Source: Selaginella tamariscina
Lineage: Eukaryota > Streptophyta > Lycopodiopsida > Selaginellales > Selaginellaceae
Assembly: GCA_003024785.1 (NCBI GenBank)
Contig: PUQB01000096.1
Coordinates: forward strand, 124,001 to 188,000
Length of the DNA: 64,000 bases
Reading direction: 5' to 3'
Shown here: one piece after another, positions 10,931 through 24,030 of the stretch
How the letters are laid out: each line of letters starts with the position of its first letter
Position numbering within the stretch: position 1 is the stretch's first letter
Program-made: the position numbers and the translations under genes
The notes under the pieces: model-generated
The model's database searches: none
Told to the model about the DNA's origin: nothing
Seen by the model: only the letters and a program-made list of their open reading frames with translations

Positions 10931-13900
10931 TTTTTGGGTGAGGGACAACATGAGGACCTTTTCCTTATGTTACCAATGCCCAAACCTTAGCAGAGATCAT
11001 GCAATAGTTATTGCTGCGACAACTGTTTATTCGAGAGTCGTCAGGAAAAAATCCGCGTCAAACAGTTCCTGCAAGCCAATTTTTGTAGTTGTAGCACATG
11101 TTCCTACGACATCTTTTGGAGTAGTTCCTATGGAGGTTGACAAATACAAGCATGGCCCACTTTCAGTTGCTGAGAAGCAACGTCATCGTGGTGAGAACTT
11201 ATGCTTGTATTATAGTGAAGCAGGACACAAGGTGGCAAAATGCTTATTAAAGCCAAAAAGTTCAAGACGTGTGAAGTTAAAGCTGAAGTTCAATCAGAAA
11301 ACTTCAATGTCCATTGTGTCTAGGAGCCACGAAGTTGGACGTAGGCGCAGGCTTTCATTGGTTGCTGCTCACAACATTCTATCACTCAAGTTTCATGTAC
11401 ACATTCACTCAATAATCAAGAGCTCAAGGAGTCTGCCCTGTTAGACACTGGTGCAAATGCATGCTTTGATGATGACACTTTTGCAGCTCAGCATGGCATT
11501 CTGGTGGTAAAGTTAAGCGTATAGCTCATGTATAGGTTGCAGATGGTCGTTTGATTGCTTCTGGTGTAGTTATCCATGTTATCACACCTCTTTCTTGCAC
11601 CCATAGCGCATTCAATTGTTCGATTTTCTTCAACTTAATTAAGACTTGGACGATCTCCTATTGTTTTGGGCATGCATAGTTCGTGGTTACAAATCCTCAT
11701 ATTGACTGGAGGTCTAAGATGCTCACGTTTTCCTCTCCGACAGCCAGGATCAATCTGTACCTTCCTACGTGCTATGACCTTAGTGTCTGAGGCAACACAA
11801 GCTATGGATTGACCATAGTGTATTAGTGTCGAAGGTTCCTCCTCAACAGGATCCACCTCTGTCAGTTTGTTAACACATTCGCAAGTTCTCCTCACTCATG
11901 TGCATTCACGGACTTCTGTATAGGGTTCTTCCAATTCTGTACACTCGTCAACATCAGCACAGGTTTTTCCCAATCTTGCCTCTTTTCATTACTCTGCTTC
12001 TGTTCCATCCCTCAAAATCCTTCTTTTTTTCATTCATAACTCCCTTCTTCTCCTCTCCGCGTTCTTACCACTACCTATGCATGAACTTGTTATTGATCCT
12101 GCTCCTTTTTATCTTTTTTGCTTTTCAAGTAACTCCTACGTCCTCTTCTATCTCTAATGTATCTAACTCTTTTATTTTTCAATCTCTCTTACTTCTTCCC
12201 TGCCATTCAAGTATCACTCCTTTCAGGACGTTTTTAATAAGCACAAGGCTACAGTTCTTCCTATTCATAGGTCTTATGACTATCCATCGATCTTGCGGAG
12301 GGGAAGACTCCACTGTTCAGACTGATTTATGCACTGTCACCTACAAAATTAAAGGTTCTTCACTAGTACATCAAGGACAACTTAGCATCCGACTTCATTC
12401 GTCATTCAAAGTCTTCTACATGAGCACCTATTTCTTTATCAAGAAGAAAGATGAGAGTTTGCATTTGGTTGTGGACTATAGAGATTGAATTTAGTCACCA
12501 TTCGGAATTGACACGCGCTGCCATTAATCCTGGAACTTCTCAATTGGCTACAAGGAATAAGGTGTTCACGAAGATTGATTTACGAGGGGTTTACAATCTT
12601 GTACGGATTCGTCCAGGGTGATGAGTGGAAGACTGCCTTTCATATAAGGTATGGACACTTTGAGTACACGGTGATGCCTTTTCGAACTTATAAATGCCTC
12701 AGTCATGTTCCTTACACAAGGTGAACGACATCTTTCGCGACTTCTTGGACCAGTTTGTGGTGATATACCTCGATGACATTTTGATTTCTCCAAGGACCAG
12801 GCGGCACATGACAAGCATGTACAACTAGTTCTATAAAAGCTTCATGAGCATAGCATGTATGCGAAGTTGGAGAAGTGTTTTTTTGACATGAATACTGTGG
12901 AGTTCTTAGGCTACATCGTCTCTCTTGCAGGTGTCTCAATGGACATGCACAAAGTGAAGATTGTCATGGGTCGGAGAGGCCTAAGCTTGTACTAAACGTA
13001 CAATGTTTCCTTGGCTTCACAAATTTCTACAGGCAATTCATACAAGACTTCTCCAAGTGTGTACTTCCACTCACAGAACTCACCAAGAGCACATGGGATT
13101 TCTTTTGGTCCAACAAGACGGAACATGCATTTACAGCACAAGAACGCCTTCATGACACCTCTAATTTTAGCACATCTTGATTCTTCTCGTCCCTTCTTCA
13201 TTGAAGCAAATGCTTTGGACTTTGCAATAGGTTCTATTTTATCACAAATTAGAGAAGACAAGTTACTCCATCCTGTAGCCTTTTACTCTCATAAGTTCCT
13301 TTCGGGAAGATCAATTACGAAATTCATAATAAGGAACTCAAGCCATTGTGGATTCGTTCGAGGAGTGGCGCACTTCCTAAAAAAGTGCTGCACATCTTGT
13401 GCAAGTTCTTACGGATCACAAGAACCTAGAGTTTTTCAAACAACTCGAGTTCTCAATTGGTGACAAGCTAGGTGGGCATAATTTTTATCACGTTTTGATT
13501 TGTATCATCTACAGGCTTGGTTTTGAAATGGCAAAACGGATGCATTGTCTAGGTGCTCTTACCTTGCACTGACCCCGGGCAATCCTGCGTACGACTGTTA
13601 AAAGCAAGTGTTGTGGGTCCTGATTGATTTCGGCTTGTGGCACTACAAATTCATCATGCTATAGCAAATTCAACACTTCTATAGGGCATTTGTTTGCAAT
13701 TAGATATAGACAACTTGGTGAAGAATGTGTTTTCACACATTAATCCTGACATCGCAAGCTGCTCTTCCTTCAGTTCCTGTACAGACTACAAGCTATTTGC
13801 CATACAGAACAAACTCCTGTACCGGGAGGGTCTCCTATACATTTATTTGGTGTTTATAGGACTCGTGTGGTACATGATTGTCATGATACCCCAGCTACAG

Positions 13901-15568
13901 GACATTTTGGTGTGGCCAAGATAGTTGAGTTGGTGACTCGCAACTATTGGTGGCTAGGTTGCAAGGTTTTATGGAAAAGTTTGTACGAAGTTGTGACACC
14001 TACAACAGGTTGAAGATGCCTCATCATGTGCCTTCTGGTCTTCTTCGTCCTCTTTCTGTTCCCTTTGCTCCTTGAAGATCCATTTTTATGGATTTCCTCA
14101 CAGATCTTCCTCCTTTTCGTGAATTTGATGCAGTTCTTGTGGTGGTTGACCATTTCACCAAACATGCTCATTTCCTACCCTATAACAAGATGGCTATAGG
14201 CTAGACAATTACTGAGTTGGTGATCTGCGAAGTGTTTCAAATCATGGTCTTTTTGAGAGTATTGTTTCTGATCGAGACTCACAATTCATGTCTAGATTTT
14301 GGCGGAGCTTCTCCGAAGTCTATAAGTTAAAACGGATCTTTCTTCAAGATATCATCTGCAAATTGATGGGCAATCAAATCGCACGATTCAAATCAGTTAC
14401 CAACAAGACAACTGGTTGAACCTTCCCTATGGCGGAGTTTGTTTACAACTACTCTGTTCATGCATTTACATGCCAGACACTTTCTTCACTCTTACAGGCT
14501 ACCATCCACGTTTTGACTTTGCTCCTCCTGCTTCTTCTTCTTCCATTCCTGCAGTACAGGATCATCTCCAGCATCTTCGTCAGGTACATAATGATTTCTG
14601 AGTTCATCTTTAGTAGGCACAAGAACAGTACAAGCATCACGCTAATGCTCATCGTCAGCCGACACCTGCATATAAGGTTGGTGATCTCGTGTGGCTTCTT
14701 CGTCGGCATATCCACACCAACAAGCCTTCTTCTAAGTTGGATTTTCAACAATTGGGCCCTTACAAAATTGCAACTGAGGTCAATCCTGTAGCTTTCTAAC
14801 TAAAGCTACCATTTACTGTAAAACTTCACCATGTGTTTCACACTTCTTTGTTGGAACCGTATCATCCTTCTTCTTTTCCTGATCGTACTTCTTCTCCTCC
14901 CCCTCTTGTGGTCATTAACAATGAACTTGAGTACGAAGTTGCAGCCATCCTTGATTCTCGTCTTCATCGCTGCTAACTTCAATACTTGGTGGATTGAAAA
15001 GGTTATTTGCCTATTAATCGCACTTGGGAACCTGCATCTAATTTACTCCATATTTCTTCCAAGGTTGCTGCTTTCATCATATTATCATGGTAAACTAGGT
15101 TTCAGGACTCGTGGAACTCATTCTTAGGGAGGAGGTGATGTCACAACCCGATACAGAATACAAGATATGCTTACAATATATGACTTACAAGACCCGATAT
15201 AGAATACAAAATATGCTTACAGGATACAACCTATAGGATACAAGATATAGGATATGGGATACAGGATATGCCTACATGATATACTTACAGGATATGCTTA
15301 TAGGATATGCTTACAGATATACTACAGGATAAGGGACATTATTTTAGCTCATGCCTAGGAATTCATTTTTAGTTTATGCCTAGATTAACTCTTGGAGTTG
15401 TGAGTATAAAAGCTCTGACTTAATTTTGTACAGTCAATTACTATAAGCACCAGTCATTTCATGATCATTTTTTGTCATATTCCTTGTTCTTGTCTTGTTC
15501 CTTGCTCTTGCCTTGCTCTTGAGTCAAGCTTCCTTGTTATTATCCCACTCTTGGGTTGTGGCTTGACA
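10690..15568 (+). mobile_element. Chromovirus (Ty3/gypsy) remnant: gag end, protease, RT, RNase H, integrase, chromodomain, LTR (fossil)
   Basis: In order on the plus strand: the gag end with a CX2-3CX3GHX4C-type zinc knuckle (about 11190-11250); a protease block with LLDTGANACF (about 11435); an RT/RNase H region (about 12480-13460); integrase (about 13980-14400); and a chromodomain region (about 14860-15080). The closing LTR is at 15139-15568. The matching 5' gag and LTR appear to lie at 6040-6790, split off by minus-strand material of the same family. It is broken many times, of the order of ten or more, and is ancient. Confidence 0.8.
15139..15568 (+). mobile_element. Chromovirus LTR with an internal short-repeat array
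   Basis: Begins TGTCACAACCCGATACA and ends GGTTGTGGCTTGACA. It is about 145 bp longer than the related LTR at 6040-6325, because its first half is filled with degenerate copies of a GGATATGCTTACA-like unit. Confidence 0.8.
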
Positions 15569-17560
15569 ACTGAATAAGAAGTTGGCTTGACATTCTTTCA
15601 ATCCTTGAGCATCAGAGCCACATCTTGTGGATAAACATGATGAAATTTAAGTGTTTATGTTATCACATAATCTGATAACTATTCCTTACTAAATACACAT
15701 GATATGTTAAATCAACTAGGTAAGTTAGTTTATTAAATTGAATTTTGTTTTAAGTTATTAACAAATTCCTATGGTTTTAGAAAATATTCTCAAAACAACA
15801 TGATTTATATGAATTTCTTGTTATGCTTTTTGAATTAGTTTGTGTTCTTACCACATTTAAATACATGATGAATAAAGTTTTTGAATACAGTTGCAAAGTA
15901 CTTAAATAACATCTCAATAAGAGTATTGGCTCAAGTTGAAGAAGCTAAAATGAGTTGAAAAACCACATTTGGGGTATGCAGTTTCATGTGAGGGGTTGTG
16001 TATAGATCCATTCAAGATGGAGGCTATGACGAAATTTCTTCGTTCAACAGATGTATAAAACAACGATTTTTTATAAGGTCACATATTTAAGGTGTTTTAC
16101 CTTGTTGGCTGATGTCAATGTTCTTTGCAAGCCTTATTACTTGAGGATATTACTTTTGTATGAACTGATGAATGTGAAGCACATAACGTGAGTAATTCAC
16201 AAAAAGTACCCTACATACAAACTTAGGCTGTTCAACCCTTGAACATATTTATACACCCTAGGATGAACACCCCTAGCCACACACCTAGTTATAAGACATG
16301 ACCTTTTTAAGTAAATGCCCAAAGTTTAACACACCTTTACATGAGCACAAGCACCAACCCTCAATATTAAACTATGATATGACCCAAGGGGTCATGCCTT
16401 AAATGTTTGTTAGAGCGTTTGCCTAATGCGGATTGCTACTCACCAAATGTCACCCTTTTTATGAACCCTCAAAAAACTATTAAGAGAACTTGCATTTATG
16501 AACCCAATTGCTAAGAACTCATGTTCACAGTTGACCAAGGGCATGAATAGTGCTTACATTGTGAGTCAAAATGTGTGTCTTACTTAGATGCAAGTGCCGT
16601 TCTTAATTTTGTGCAAAGGAGGAGGTCAGAGAAGGTCCTAATCTCTAGACTCATAAAATGTGTGTTTGAAGAAAATCCTTTAGATATGCAACTGGGGTAC
16701 TAAACAAAAGTAGTTAGTTAACCCCTTATATGTGGTGTACTCGTTCATATGAACACAAATTCACTAATGATAATGGTAGGCAACCTTTAGGGTGTGCCAT
16801 ATTTTTAAGCATTAAGAAAGTTAAATATACAAGTTAAAGCGGGAAAGAAAAGAACTAAAAACCTCTTAATCTTTAGCATGCTTACCCCCACATCTACTTT
16901 ACTTAATGCATGTGACAAAGGCCTCCTTAACATTTTCATGTTTATGTAAGTGGGTTAGCATCAAATGTCATCCTCAATGTGTTAGTGAGTTGACTCAAGA
17001 CCTTAACCCTACCTCAATGCCCTAAGGGTGACATTAAGTTCACCTAACACAATTGTAAATCCAAATTAGAATTAATTTAAATAATAATTTTACTTTGACT
17101 TAAAATTTCTAAAGTTTTTAATGACAGCTGATCAAACCATCCTTAAACATTTAAGTGCATCAAATGCGATTGTTTTTCATTAGTTCTACAATATAGTTTA
17201 GTAAGTAATAACATTCAATGTTAATATAAAAATTATGTCATCAAGTATGCAACACATAGGATGTCAAAGCTCAAGAAGCCTTTTGGTTGTTTATGTCATG
17301 TGATTTAAGATGTGGGTAAATATAAAATTTAGCTATAGTATACTTTGAAAGTTATTCAAAATTATTTATGAAGTAATTAAACCTTAACCTTCTTATTTGG
17401 AATTTACTATTTGTTGTGTATTAATATGTGGTTCTTACAAGACTACATTGATTGTTTTTATATGAAAATGGTTAAAATCTTAATTAGACATTAAATTAAT
17501 TATTATTATATTAATAGAATTAATCAAAATGTTATATTTAAGAAAAACAAATTTACATTG
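15569..17560. repeat. Non-coding stretch; part matches an inverted block at about 60.9-61.8 kb
   Basis: No gene is visible. The part at about 16200-17050 is rich in short blocks such as CTTAGGCTGTTCAACCCTTG and CACCCCTAGCCACAC, with close counterparts on the opposite strand at about 61250-61380. This suggests a dispersed repeat of about 1 kb. Both copies lie within about 1 kb of an LTR of the same chromovirus family. The segment 17330-17375 also matches 5185-5230 on the far side of the chromovirus cluster. Confidence 0.45.
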
Positions 17561-17774
17561 TCAATATTCCAAATGTGCTTTTCCACATAATTTCTTCCTA
17601 GGGAATCGAACGCACATCCTAAGTTTCTTAAACCTCATTAATCTGCAGGTTTAGAGGTGGTTAGGGTTTGCTGTTTGAGATGCAAATGAGAGGTACAAGT
17701 ATTTTAAAAGTTTATTCATATATTTAAATATTCAAATACTAATTAATTTAAATTTTAGAAGTCTTATAAAAACA

Positions 17775-18191
17775 ATGGGGATTATGAGAAAAAAGCCGCG
17801 GAATATGAGAAAAAAGGTGAAAAAAAGCTTAAAAGTTGGGGTATATTAGGAGGTAAATACGACGATGCTTGTGAGTATTTTGAGAAAGCTGCAAATAATT
17901 ACAAGCTCGCAAAATCATGTAAGTAATTAATTAATAATTAGTTAATTAATTAATTAATATACTTAAACTAATTAATTAATTTTAAGCTTTACAGTGGGAC
18001 TTTGGCAGGGGACAAGGCCGCTGAGTGTAATCTCAGGCTTGCAGAAATCAGTATGAAGGTAACCAATAATAATTAAGATTATTCAATATATTAATACTTA
18101 TATAAAGATGGAGAGCAAGCCTGAAGCAGCTCAAGCCTATGTTGAAGCTGCAAAGTGTTATATGAAGAAACGACCCAAAGGTACGTGTACA

Positions 18192-18226
<35 letters not shown>

Positions 18227-19094
18227 TTTTGGTGTTTTTCAGAATGTAATTCTAAGAGTTGATATTTTTTTATATATAATATCTTATATTAAATATTAAA
18301 CATTTAATTAATTTTAATAATAAAGACGTAAGTCGTTTATTCATATGAACACACGCATACACACGCGCATTAAACCTTATATTTCAGAGGCTGTGAACAT
18401 GCTCAATACGGCTACAAAGATCTTCATGGAACTTGGAAGATTATCAGTGGCTGCAAAGCACTTCAAGGTTGCTAGTAATATATATCTTATACAAGTTAAC
18501 CATATAAATATATTTAATTGATACACACACACACACACACACACACATACACACACAGGTCTATATATGTACTAAATATGGTATTATTAATCAGGATATT
18601 GCAGAAATATATGAAAAATCAGAAGACTTCGAATCTTCAGTACAGTTTTATGAGAGAGCTGCAGATTTATATCAAGGAGAGGAAGTTAACACAACAAGCA
18701 ACCAATGTAAACTGAAGATTGCTGAAATCTCTGCCCAACTTGAACAGTAAATATATATCCTGTGTGTGTATGTCTGTGTATACACATACGTATGCAAGGT
18801 GTGTGTGTGTATGTGTATACATATGTATATAACAATATGTGTATGTACATCAGTAACAGACTTTGATATTAATCTAGTTGATGTTTGTTTTTTAATAATA
18901 TAAGTTTTAATATTTTTATGTATAATACTTGCAGATATCCAAGGGCTATTGAGATATTTGAGGCAATTGCAAAGACTTCTATGGATAAACTTAACAAAGT
19001 ATAGTGTGAAAAGCTACCTGTTAAACGCTGGACTTTGTCACATGTGTAAAGCGGATCCAGTTGCTGTGAATAATGCATTAGAAAGATTCCAGGT

Positions 19095-19128
<34 letters not shown>

Positions 19129-19672
19129 GCGTGTGTGCGTACAAATTTTATAGGACTTGGATCCAACTTTCCAAGATACAAGGGAGTGCAAGTTTCTTAA
19201 GGTATAATTAATTTGATTAGCTTGTATAATTAGTACATACATATTATTAAACTTAAATTATTAAATTATTAATTAAACATTTAAATTAATGAATGCAGGA
19301 GCTAGCAGAGGCAATTGAACAAGAGGACGCTACCAAATTTACTGACAGTGTAAAAGAATACGATAGTATAAGCCGGCTGGTAATATGTGTGTGCGTGTAT
19401 CTCTCTCTCTCTCTATATGTGTGTGTGTGTGTGTGTGTGTTGTACACATGTAAATATCAGTCAAGAGTATATTCTTAGTATATGTATTACCCTTTTAACA
19501 AAGTTACTTTTTTAATATTTTTAGTTATTTATGGGTTTTTAAATTTCTAATATTTTATTATTTATTTATTTATTAAAATAAACAGGATCCATGGAAGACA
19601 ACATTATTATTGCGTGCAAAGAAGGCCCTGAAAGAAAAGAGGATGAAGAAGAAGAGCTCACATAATAGTTAG
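17775..19672 (+). CDS. Alpha-SNAP (soluble NSF attachment protein), three apparent frame breaks
   Basis: Exons: about 17775-17918, 17995-18058, 18108-18180, 18388-18467, 18595-18746, 18935-19092, 19154-19201, 19299-19379, 19586-19672. They give about 295 residues, the family's usual length. Alpha-SNAP is a TPR-like helical adaptor in the cytosol; it binds SNARE bundles and recruits the NSF ATPase to take them apart after membrane fusion. Family sequence is plain: [110 protein letters not shown]. Frame does not run cleanly at three points: the likely start ATG at 17775 (one G short of [14 protein letters not shown]), the boundary of exons one and two (about 17918-18005), and near 19000 (an extra base between KLNK and YSVKSY). 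It may be a recent pseudogene or carry assembly errors. An alternative is that the start lies in an upstream exon I could not place. Confidence 0.85.
18187..18226. repeat. (GT)n(GA)n microsatellite just after a 5' splice site
   Basis: Starts within about 10 bases of the donor at 18181 of alpha-SNAP intron three. Confidence 0.9.
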
Positions 19673-20155
19673 TGTACCATCGGTATTTTACTTGTATAAG
19701 ACGTTGTGTATTTGTATATATGTATGTGTATGCACGTACAGGTATATGGACTCATCATTTAATTTAGTTAAATACTGCCTTTAATTTTTATTTTAATATT
19801 TAATTCTTCTCGACATTGTTTATTACTACTAATATTAATTATTTATTAAATTTAAACTCATGGCATATATAGTTAATTCATAATTTCATTTAAAGCAATT
19901 CTATATCTATTTAATTCTTTAATATAATTTTTATATATCACAGTAAGGTTCGATAGTGGAACTTTATGAAGTAAAATTATATAAATACTTTGATTTATAA
20001 TAATTTTACTTATTTTATTATTAAAGAGGTATCACTTCGAGTATGGTTGTTCATATAATTATAAAAAAAAATAATTATACGCAAGAGATAATAATAATAA
20101 TATACAATTTTATTGAATTATTTCATAAAATTAAGAGCTCAGGTGCAACTTATGT
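19673..20155. other. AT-rich gap between convergent genes
   Basis: Lies between the stop codons of alpha-SNAP (plus) and the RBBP6-like gene (minus), so both 3' untranslated regions must be here. Nothing else is recognisable. Confidence 0.5.
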
Positions 20156-22952
20156 TTAACTAACTAAGATTTGCTTATCGTAATCATGTACAGGCTCTCG
20201 CCTCTTCTTTGACCTAGACTCGTCATCTTCATCGTGCTCCCTTCTCCTCTTTGACCTAGAATATTCCTCATCACGCTCATGCCTCCTAGAATATTCCTCA
20301 CCATGTCTCCCCTCAAATATTCCTCATCACGTTCGTGTCTTTTGGGATATTCCTCCTCACGTTCGCGTCTCCTGGGATATTCCTCCTCACGTTCGTGTCT
20401 TTTAGAATACTCCGCCTCACGTTCGTGTCTTTTGGAATATTCTGCCTCACGTTCGTGTCTTCTAGGATATTCCTCACGTTCGTGTCTTCCTCTGGAATAT
20501 TCGTCGTCAACTCTCCTGGAATATTCTTCATCCGGTCTCCTGGAATATTCGTCTCTTTTTCCTATCATATTCCTTCGACCTATATTTCTCATCGTATTTA
20601 TCATCATGGTCTCTCTTTGATTTATACTCCCTGGGATATTCTCTCCCCGACCTCGAATATTCCTCATAATCGTGCTCAGAATACTCCCTGCACATAAATA
20701 CATGTATTACGTGTGTGTGGGTGTGTGTGTAATGTAGCTTACCCTGGAAAATAGCCTGGATAACCCATGCCATACGGATCAGGCATCATGCCGTATGGAT
20801 ATCCATAGCCATAAGGCATCATATATCCATCTCCCGGCCAGTAAGAGTTGTAACCATGTTGTCCTGCAAACACAAGCATATATATCATTCTGTCAATATA
20901 TGCATGTATATTAGATGTAATACTAAGTTATATTTACCTGGCATCTTTCTGGGCTTTGAACCTGGTTTACTTGGTGCATAACTTGGAGGCGTCTTTTCTT
21001 TCCTCGGTGCAGAACTTACGTCCTTCTGTGCATCAACCGGAGCCTCTTGTTCTTTACTTGGTGCAGAACTTACTTCCTTCTCCTTCTGCTCGTCATTTGG
21101 CACATAACCACCATCCTTCTGTGCAGAACTTGTAAACTTCTGTTCTTTACTTCCTGCTTGTTCTTTACTTGGAGAACCCGCACGAGAAGATTGTAGATCT
21201 GCCACCATAACGTAGTTCAAGTTAACTGTATATTACACACACACACACATATTAACATGATAATTACCAGGAAGACTTCCGGAGTTGTGTTTGCTTCCAG
21301 AATTACCAGCACTGCTTGTAACAACAGTATTCTCTAAAAACCTGTCAATGGCGTCCCGAAGAGTCCTGTTTGGGAGAAGGCTCTCTGCTTGTACATTGTT
21401 AGCTCCACATACACATCTCGATTTCGTAATAATCTCGTTTCTAATACCTGTAAACAACAGTATGTTTGCATTTACATTTATAATATATATACTCTTACAT
21501 TCGTCACAGAAGCTTTTGAAGCAACATTTGCTGGTTAAAACAGCATCCTTTAAAACTTGTTTGCACAGAGGACAACGGAGCTCAGGAGGTATCTCGTTCA
21601 TTATCTTGCTCGCGCTTGTTAAGGCGTTAACCTCCTTCTCAAACAGGTCTCTGTCAAAACCACACGTTCATTATCACGTATTCAATACTATATTATGAAT
21701 AATATACATCCATACATATGCAATATAGAATACTTACTCGTTTGGTCTAAGGGCAGCAGTAGCTCCATTGGGAAGTGCATAAGGACCCTCCGGATTGGTC
21801 ACAAGCATAGTCCTGGGAATACCTGTTGGTGGCCTCACCTTCTTGATGTCGTAAGCAGGATCACCGTTTGTTGGACAATGTTGAATAAAATGACCTAAAA
21901 ATTGTAATTAGTCATATACGACTCTACATACCAGTATAAAACATAATTATGTATTATCATATTAATTAAACAAATTACACACCTGGTTGATGGCACCGAT
22001 GACATACATATCCTTCTGGAGGTACCCGTCGCATATTGAATGGCGTGGTTTTACCATTTGAAACAAATCTTCTAGTTCCATTCTGAACAAAGGCTTGTTG
22101 TGTTTGCCTGAAAAACTCAACCCAACATTATTAATATATTATTCACATATAATATACTTATAGACTATATATATACGAACTTACCTTTGCCAATCTGAAG
22201 CAGTAGTTTCACAAAAAGCTTTTATCTTAGCTTCCTCGTCGGCCCTCATTTGATCGTCGGGTTTAGCAGCCCCTATTTTCGGAGCCTCAGGTATTGCATA
22301 AAGATCGGGCCCAAGCTCATCTTCTTCACAAGGCTTTGTTACGGGAGTCTCTATCTTCTGCTCCACAACCTTAGGCCTAAAAACAAGAATCACATACATA
22401 TATACGTCTATCACATATCGTACAAACATACATACATATATACATTATAAACAATACTTACTCTGTACAAATAACCATCCGAAATGCACCCGGGACTCGA
22501 CGAACCAGCACAGATGTGTTCCTCGGATAGGAAATCCTTCATCAGTGTATTCTACACATAATAATTAGTATAAAAACACTTTAAAAAAACAATAGCACAT
22601 ACAAAAGAAGTTTAAATGGTAATTTACACATCCATATTGACCAAAACCTCGAATGCTAGATTAAACTGTTATTTAAACATATAAAATGGAATAAAAAGGG
22701 AAAATACTTATAAAATAATTGACCAACAAAGCTTATAAATAAAGATTCAATTATAATATATGTAGAAAAAGTACAAAAATACAAACCTTCATTAGTCTGT
22801 GCGTTGGAAATTAACAAATCAAAATCCGGCTGCCTCTTGAGCTTCATCTTGTCAATAATCAGCTGCTTAAGCTCGAGAACAGACACGAAATTCCCAATAA
22901 CAGGAGCAATCTCGTAGTCCTTGGCACTCTTAAACTTATAATATATAGACAT
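20156..22952 (-). CDS. RBBP6-type E3 ubiquitin ligase (DWNN, zinc knuckle, RING)
   Basis: Ten exons: 22952-22787, 22551-22462, 22376-22185, 22107-21983, 21894-21738, 21650-21499, 21447-21268, 21198-20938, 20863-20743, 20687-20156; about 658 residues. Domains in order: a ubiquitin-like DWNN domain (MSIYYKFKSAKDYEIAPVIG..., ending VLVRRVPGAFRMVICTE); a CX2CX4HX4C knuckle at about 184-197 (CHRCHQPGHFIQHC) followed by NGDPAYDIKKVRPPTGIPR; and a RING/U-box-like domain at about 268-325 (CPLC, KCC, FCDEC, CVCG, ending LLPNRTLRDAIDRFL). A Ser/Lys-rich linker, a Gly/Tyr/Met-rich stretch and a tail of repeated EEYSRRHER-like units complete it. This order is that of RBBP6/Mpe1/plant PQT3 proteins, nuclear ligases tied to mRNA 3' processing and protein turnover. 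Three one-base frame changes appear: in the second exon (IPRNTSVLV is out of frame), and at about 20560 (an A run) and about 20300 in the last exon, the last two cancelling. Confidence 0.9.
20290..20560 (-). repeat. In-frame tandem repeats coding an EEYSRRHER-type unit
   Basis: About ten 27-36 bp units code charged R/E/Y blocks (EYSRRPDE, EYSKRHERE, EYPRRHERE) in the C-terminal tail of the RBBP6-like protein. Arg-rich tails are common in this family and suggest nuclear RNA-processing contacts. Confidence 0.85.
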
Positions 22953-23320
22953 CTTTTATTTTTTAATTAACTTTTTTTCTTGTGTTTTTATGAAATTAGA
23001 TGCAGGGTATGAGCCCTACAAAAAGTGCCAAAACAATAATAAAGATAATTGATTCTAGAGCTGTGTTACAGCAAGGGCTCTTCGAAAGCCCTGTGTTCTT
23101 CTGCTGCAATGAATTCTTCAATCCGAACCTCTGATTGTGAAGCGCAGCAGGATCAATCAGACAGTGCACAAGAATCAATCAATTGAACAGATTTGAATGA
23201 CGCCGCACCCAAGATCGACTTACCCTAATCGATCGCAAGAACCCTAGCGGCACCGACCTCCTCCTTCTTGAACGAACCCTAGGGTCAAATTAGGGTACTT
23301 TATACTCGTAAGAGACGCCT
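22953..23320 (-). promoter_or_regulatory. Likely promoter and leader of the RBBP6-like gene
   Basis: On the minus strand a TATAAAG box is at about 23304-23298. It is followed by several AGGGTT/TAGGG motifs (about 23285-23215), which plants use in leaders of growth-related genes. A GGGTAAGTC donor-like site near 23222 raises the possibility of a leader intron ending just before the ATG at 22952. The TATA box and motifs are seen; the intron is inference. Confidence 0.4.
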
Positions 23321-24030
23321 GCCACGCGGTTCTACGTGTTTATATATTAGCCGTCGATTGAAAAAAATCAAACGATATTAATATAACCGTCGGATACGTA
23401 AAAATGGAGTGGTGAAAATCGGCGCTTCCTTTACTGCCGTCGGATGTGAATCTTCGCAGTGACGTAAGCCACTTCCAAAATATGCTTAAGATAGTTTTAA
23501 TTAAAATAAAAATCAAATATTAATCCATGATATATTAATAAACAAGAGATTTGCTATGTTATTAATAGGATATTATTCGTATTTATTTAATTTGTAAAGA
23601 CGTTCTAAAGCTGAAATAAAATCTAAAAAATAATAAAATATTTTAAATAAATTTAACAGTAAAGTAAACCCTAATCCGTTATGTAAACAGAATATATGCA
23701 TGTGTGCGTGTGTGTGTGTGTGTGGAGCACACCAGAGTTATGTCTTCTTGTACACATGCGTACAATACATAGAGATGTATACATAGAGATATAAGAAACA
23801 CGTGTGTATTCATATTAACATCTTTGTGGACGGTTGAGATTCTTAACATAATCAATTAATTATAGTTCTTAAACAAATTTTAAATCATTTGATCAAAACA
23901 TATCTTTAAATTATAGTATTATATAAAAACTAAGGCTACGTTAATATTAACTTTAAAATAGATTTATTCTTTAAATATTCCCATACAAGAATTAACAAAA
24001 AAGTTACATTTATGTTTAAATTACATATAT
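23321..24030. other. Intergenic region upstream of RBBP6-like and downstream of TIN1-like
   Basis: AT-rich, with one (GT)n tract near 23707-23725. No gene is seen. The 3' untranslated region of the TIN1-like gene must fall in the upper part. Confidence 0.5.

Noticed and set aside
11898-12488. 196-codon plus-strand frame with many Phe/Leu/Ser residues
   Set aside because: It lies within the dead gypsy pol region between protease and RT and is low complexity; it is not an independent gene.
19293-19478. Frame ending in VCVCV runs
   Set aside because: Its first part is the alpha-SNAP exon at 19299-19379; the rest is read-through of an intronic microsatellite.
20290-20560. Regularly spaced repeats that could suggest a CRISPR array
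   Set aside because: The units are contiguous, in frame and coding, in a eukaryotic gene; there are no unique spacers.
20279-20697. Two plus-strand frames rich in SSSRS and VSFG repeats
   Set aside because: They are antisense shadows of the RBBP6 tail repeats.
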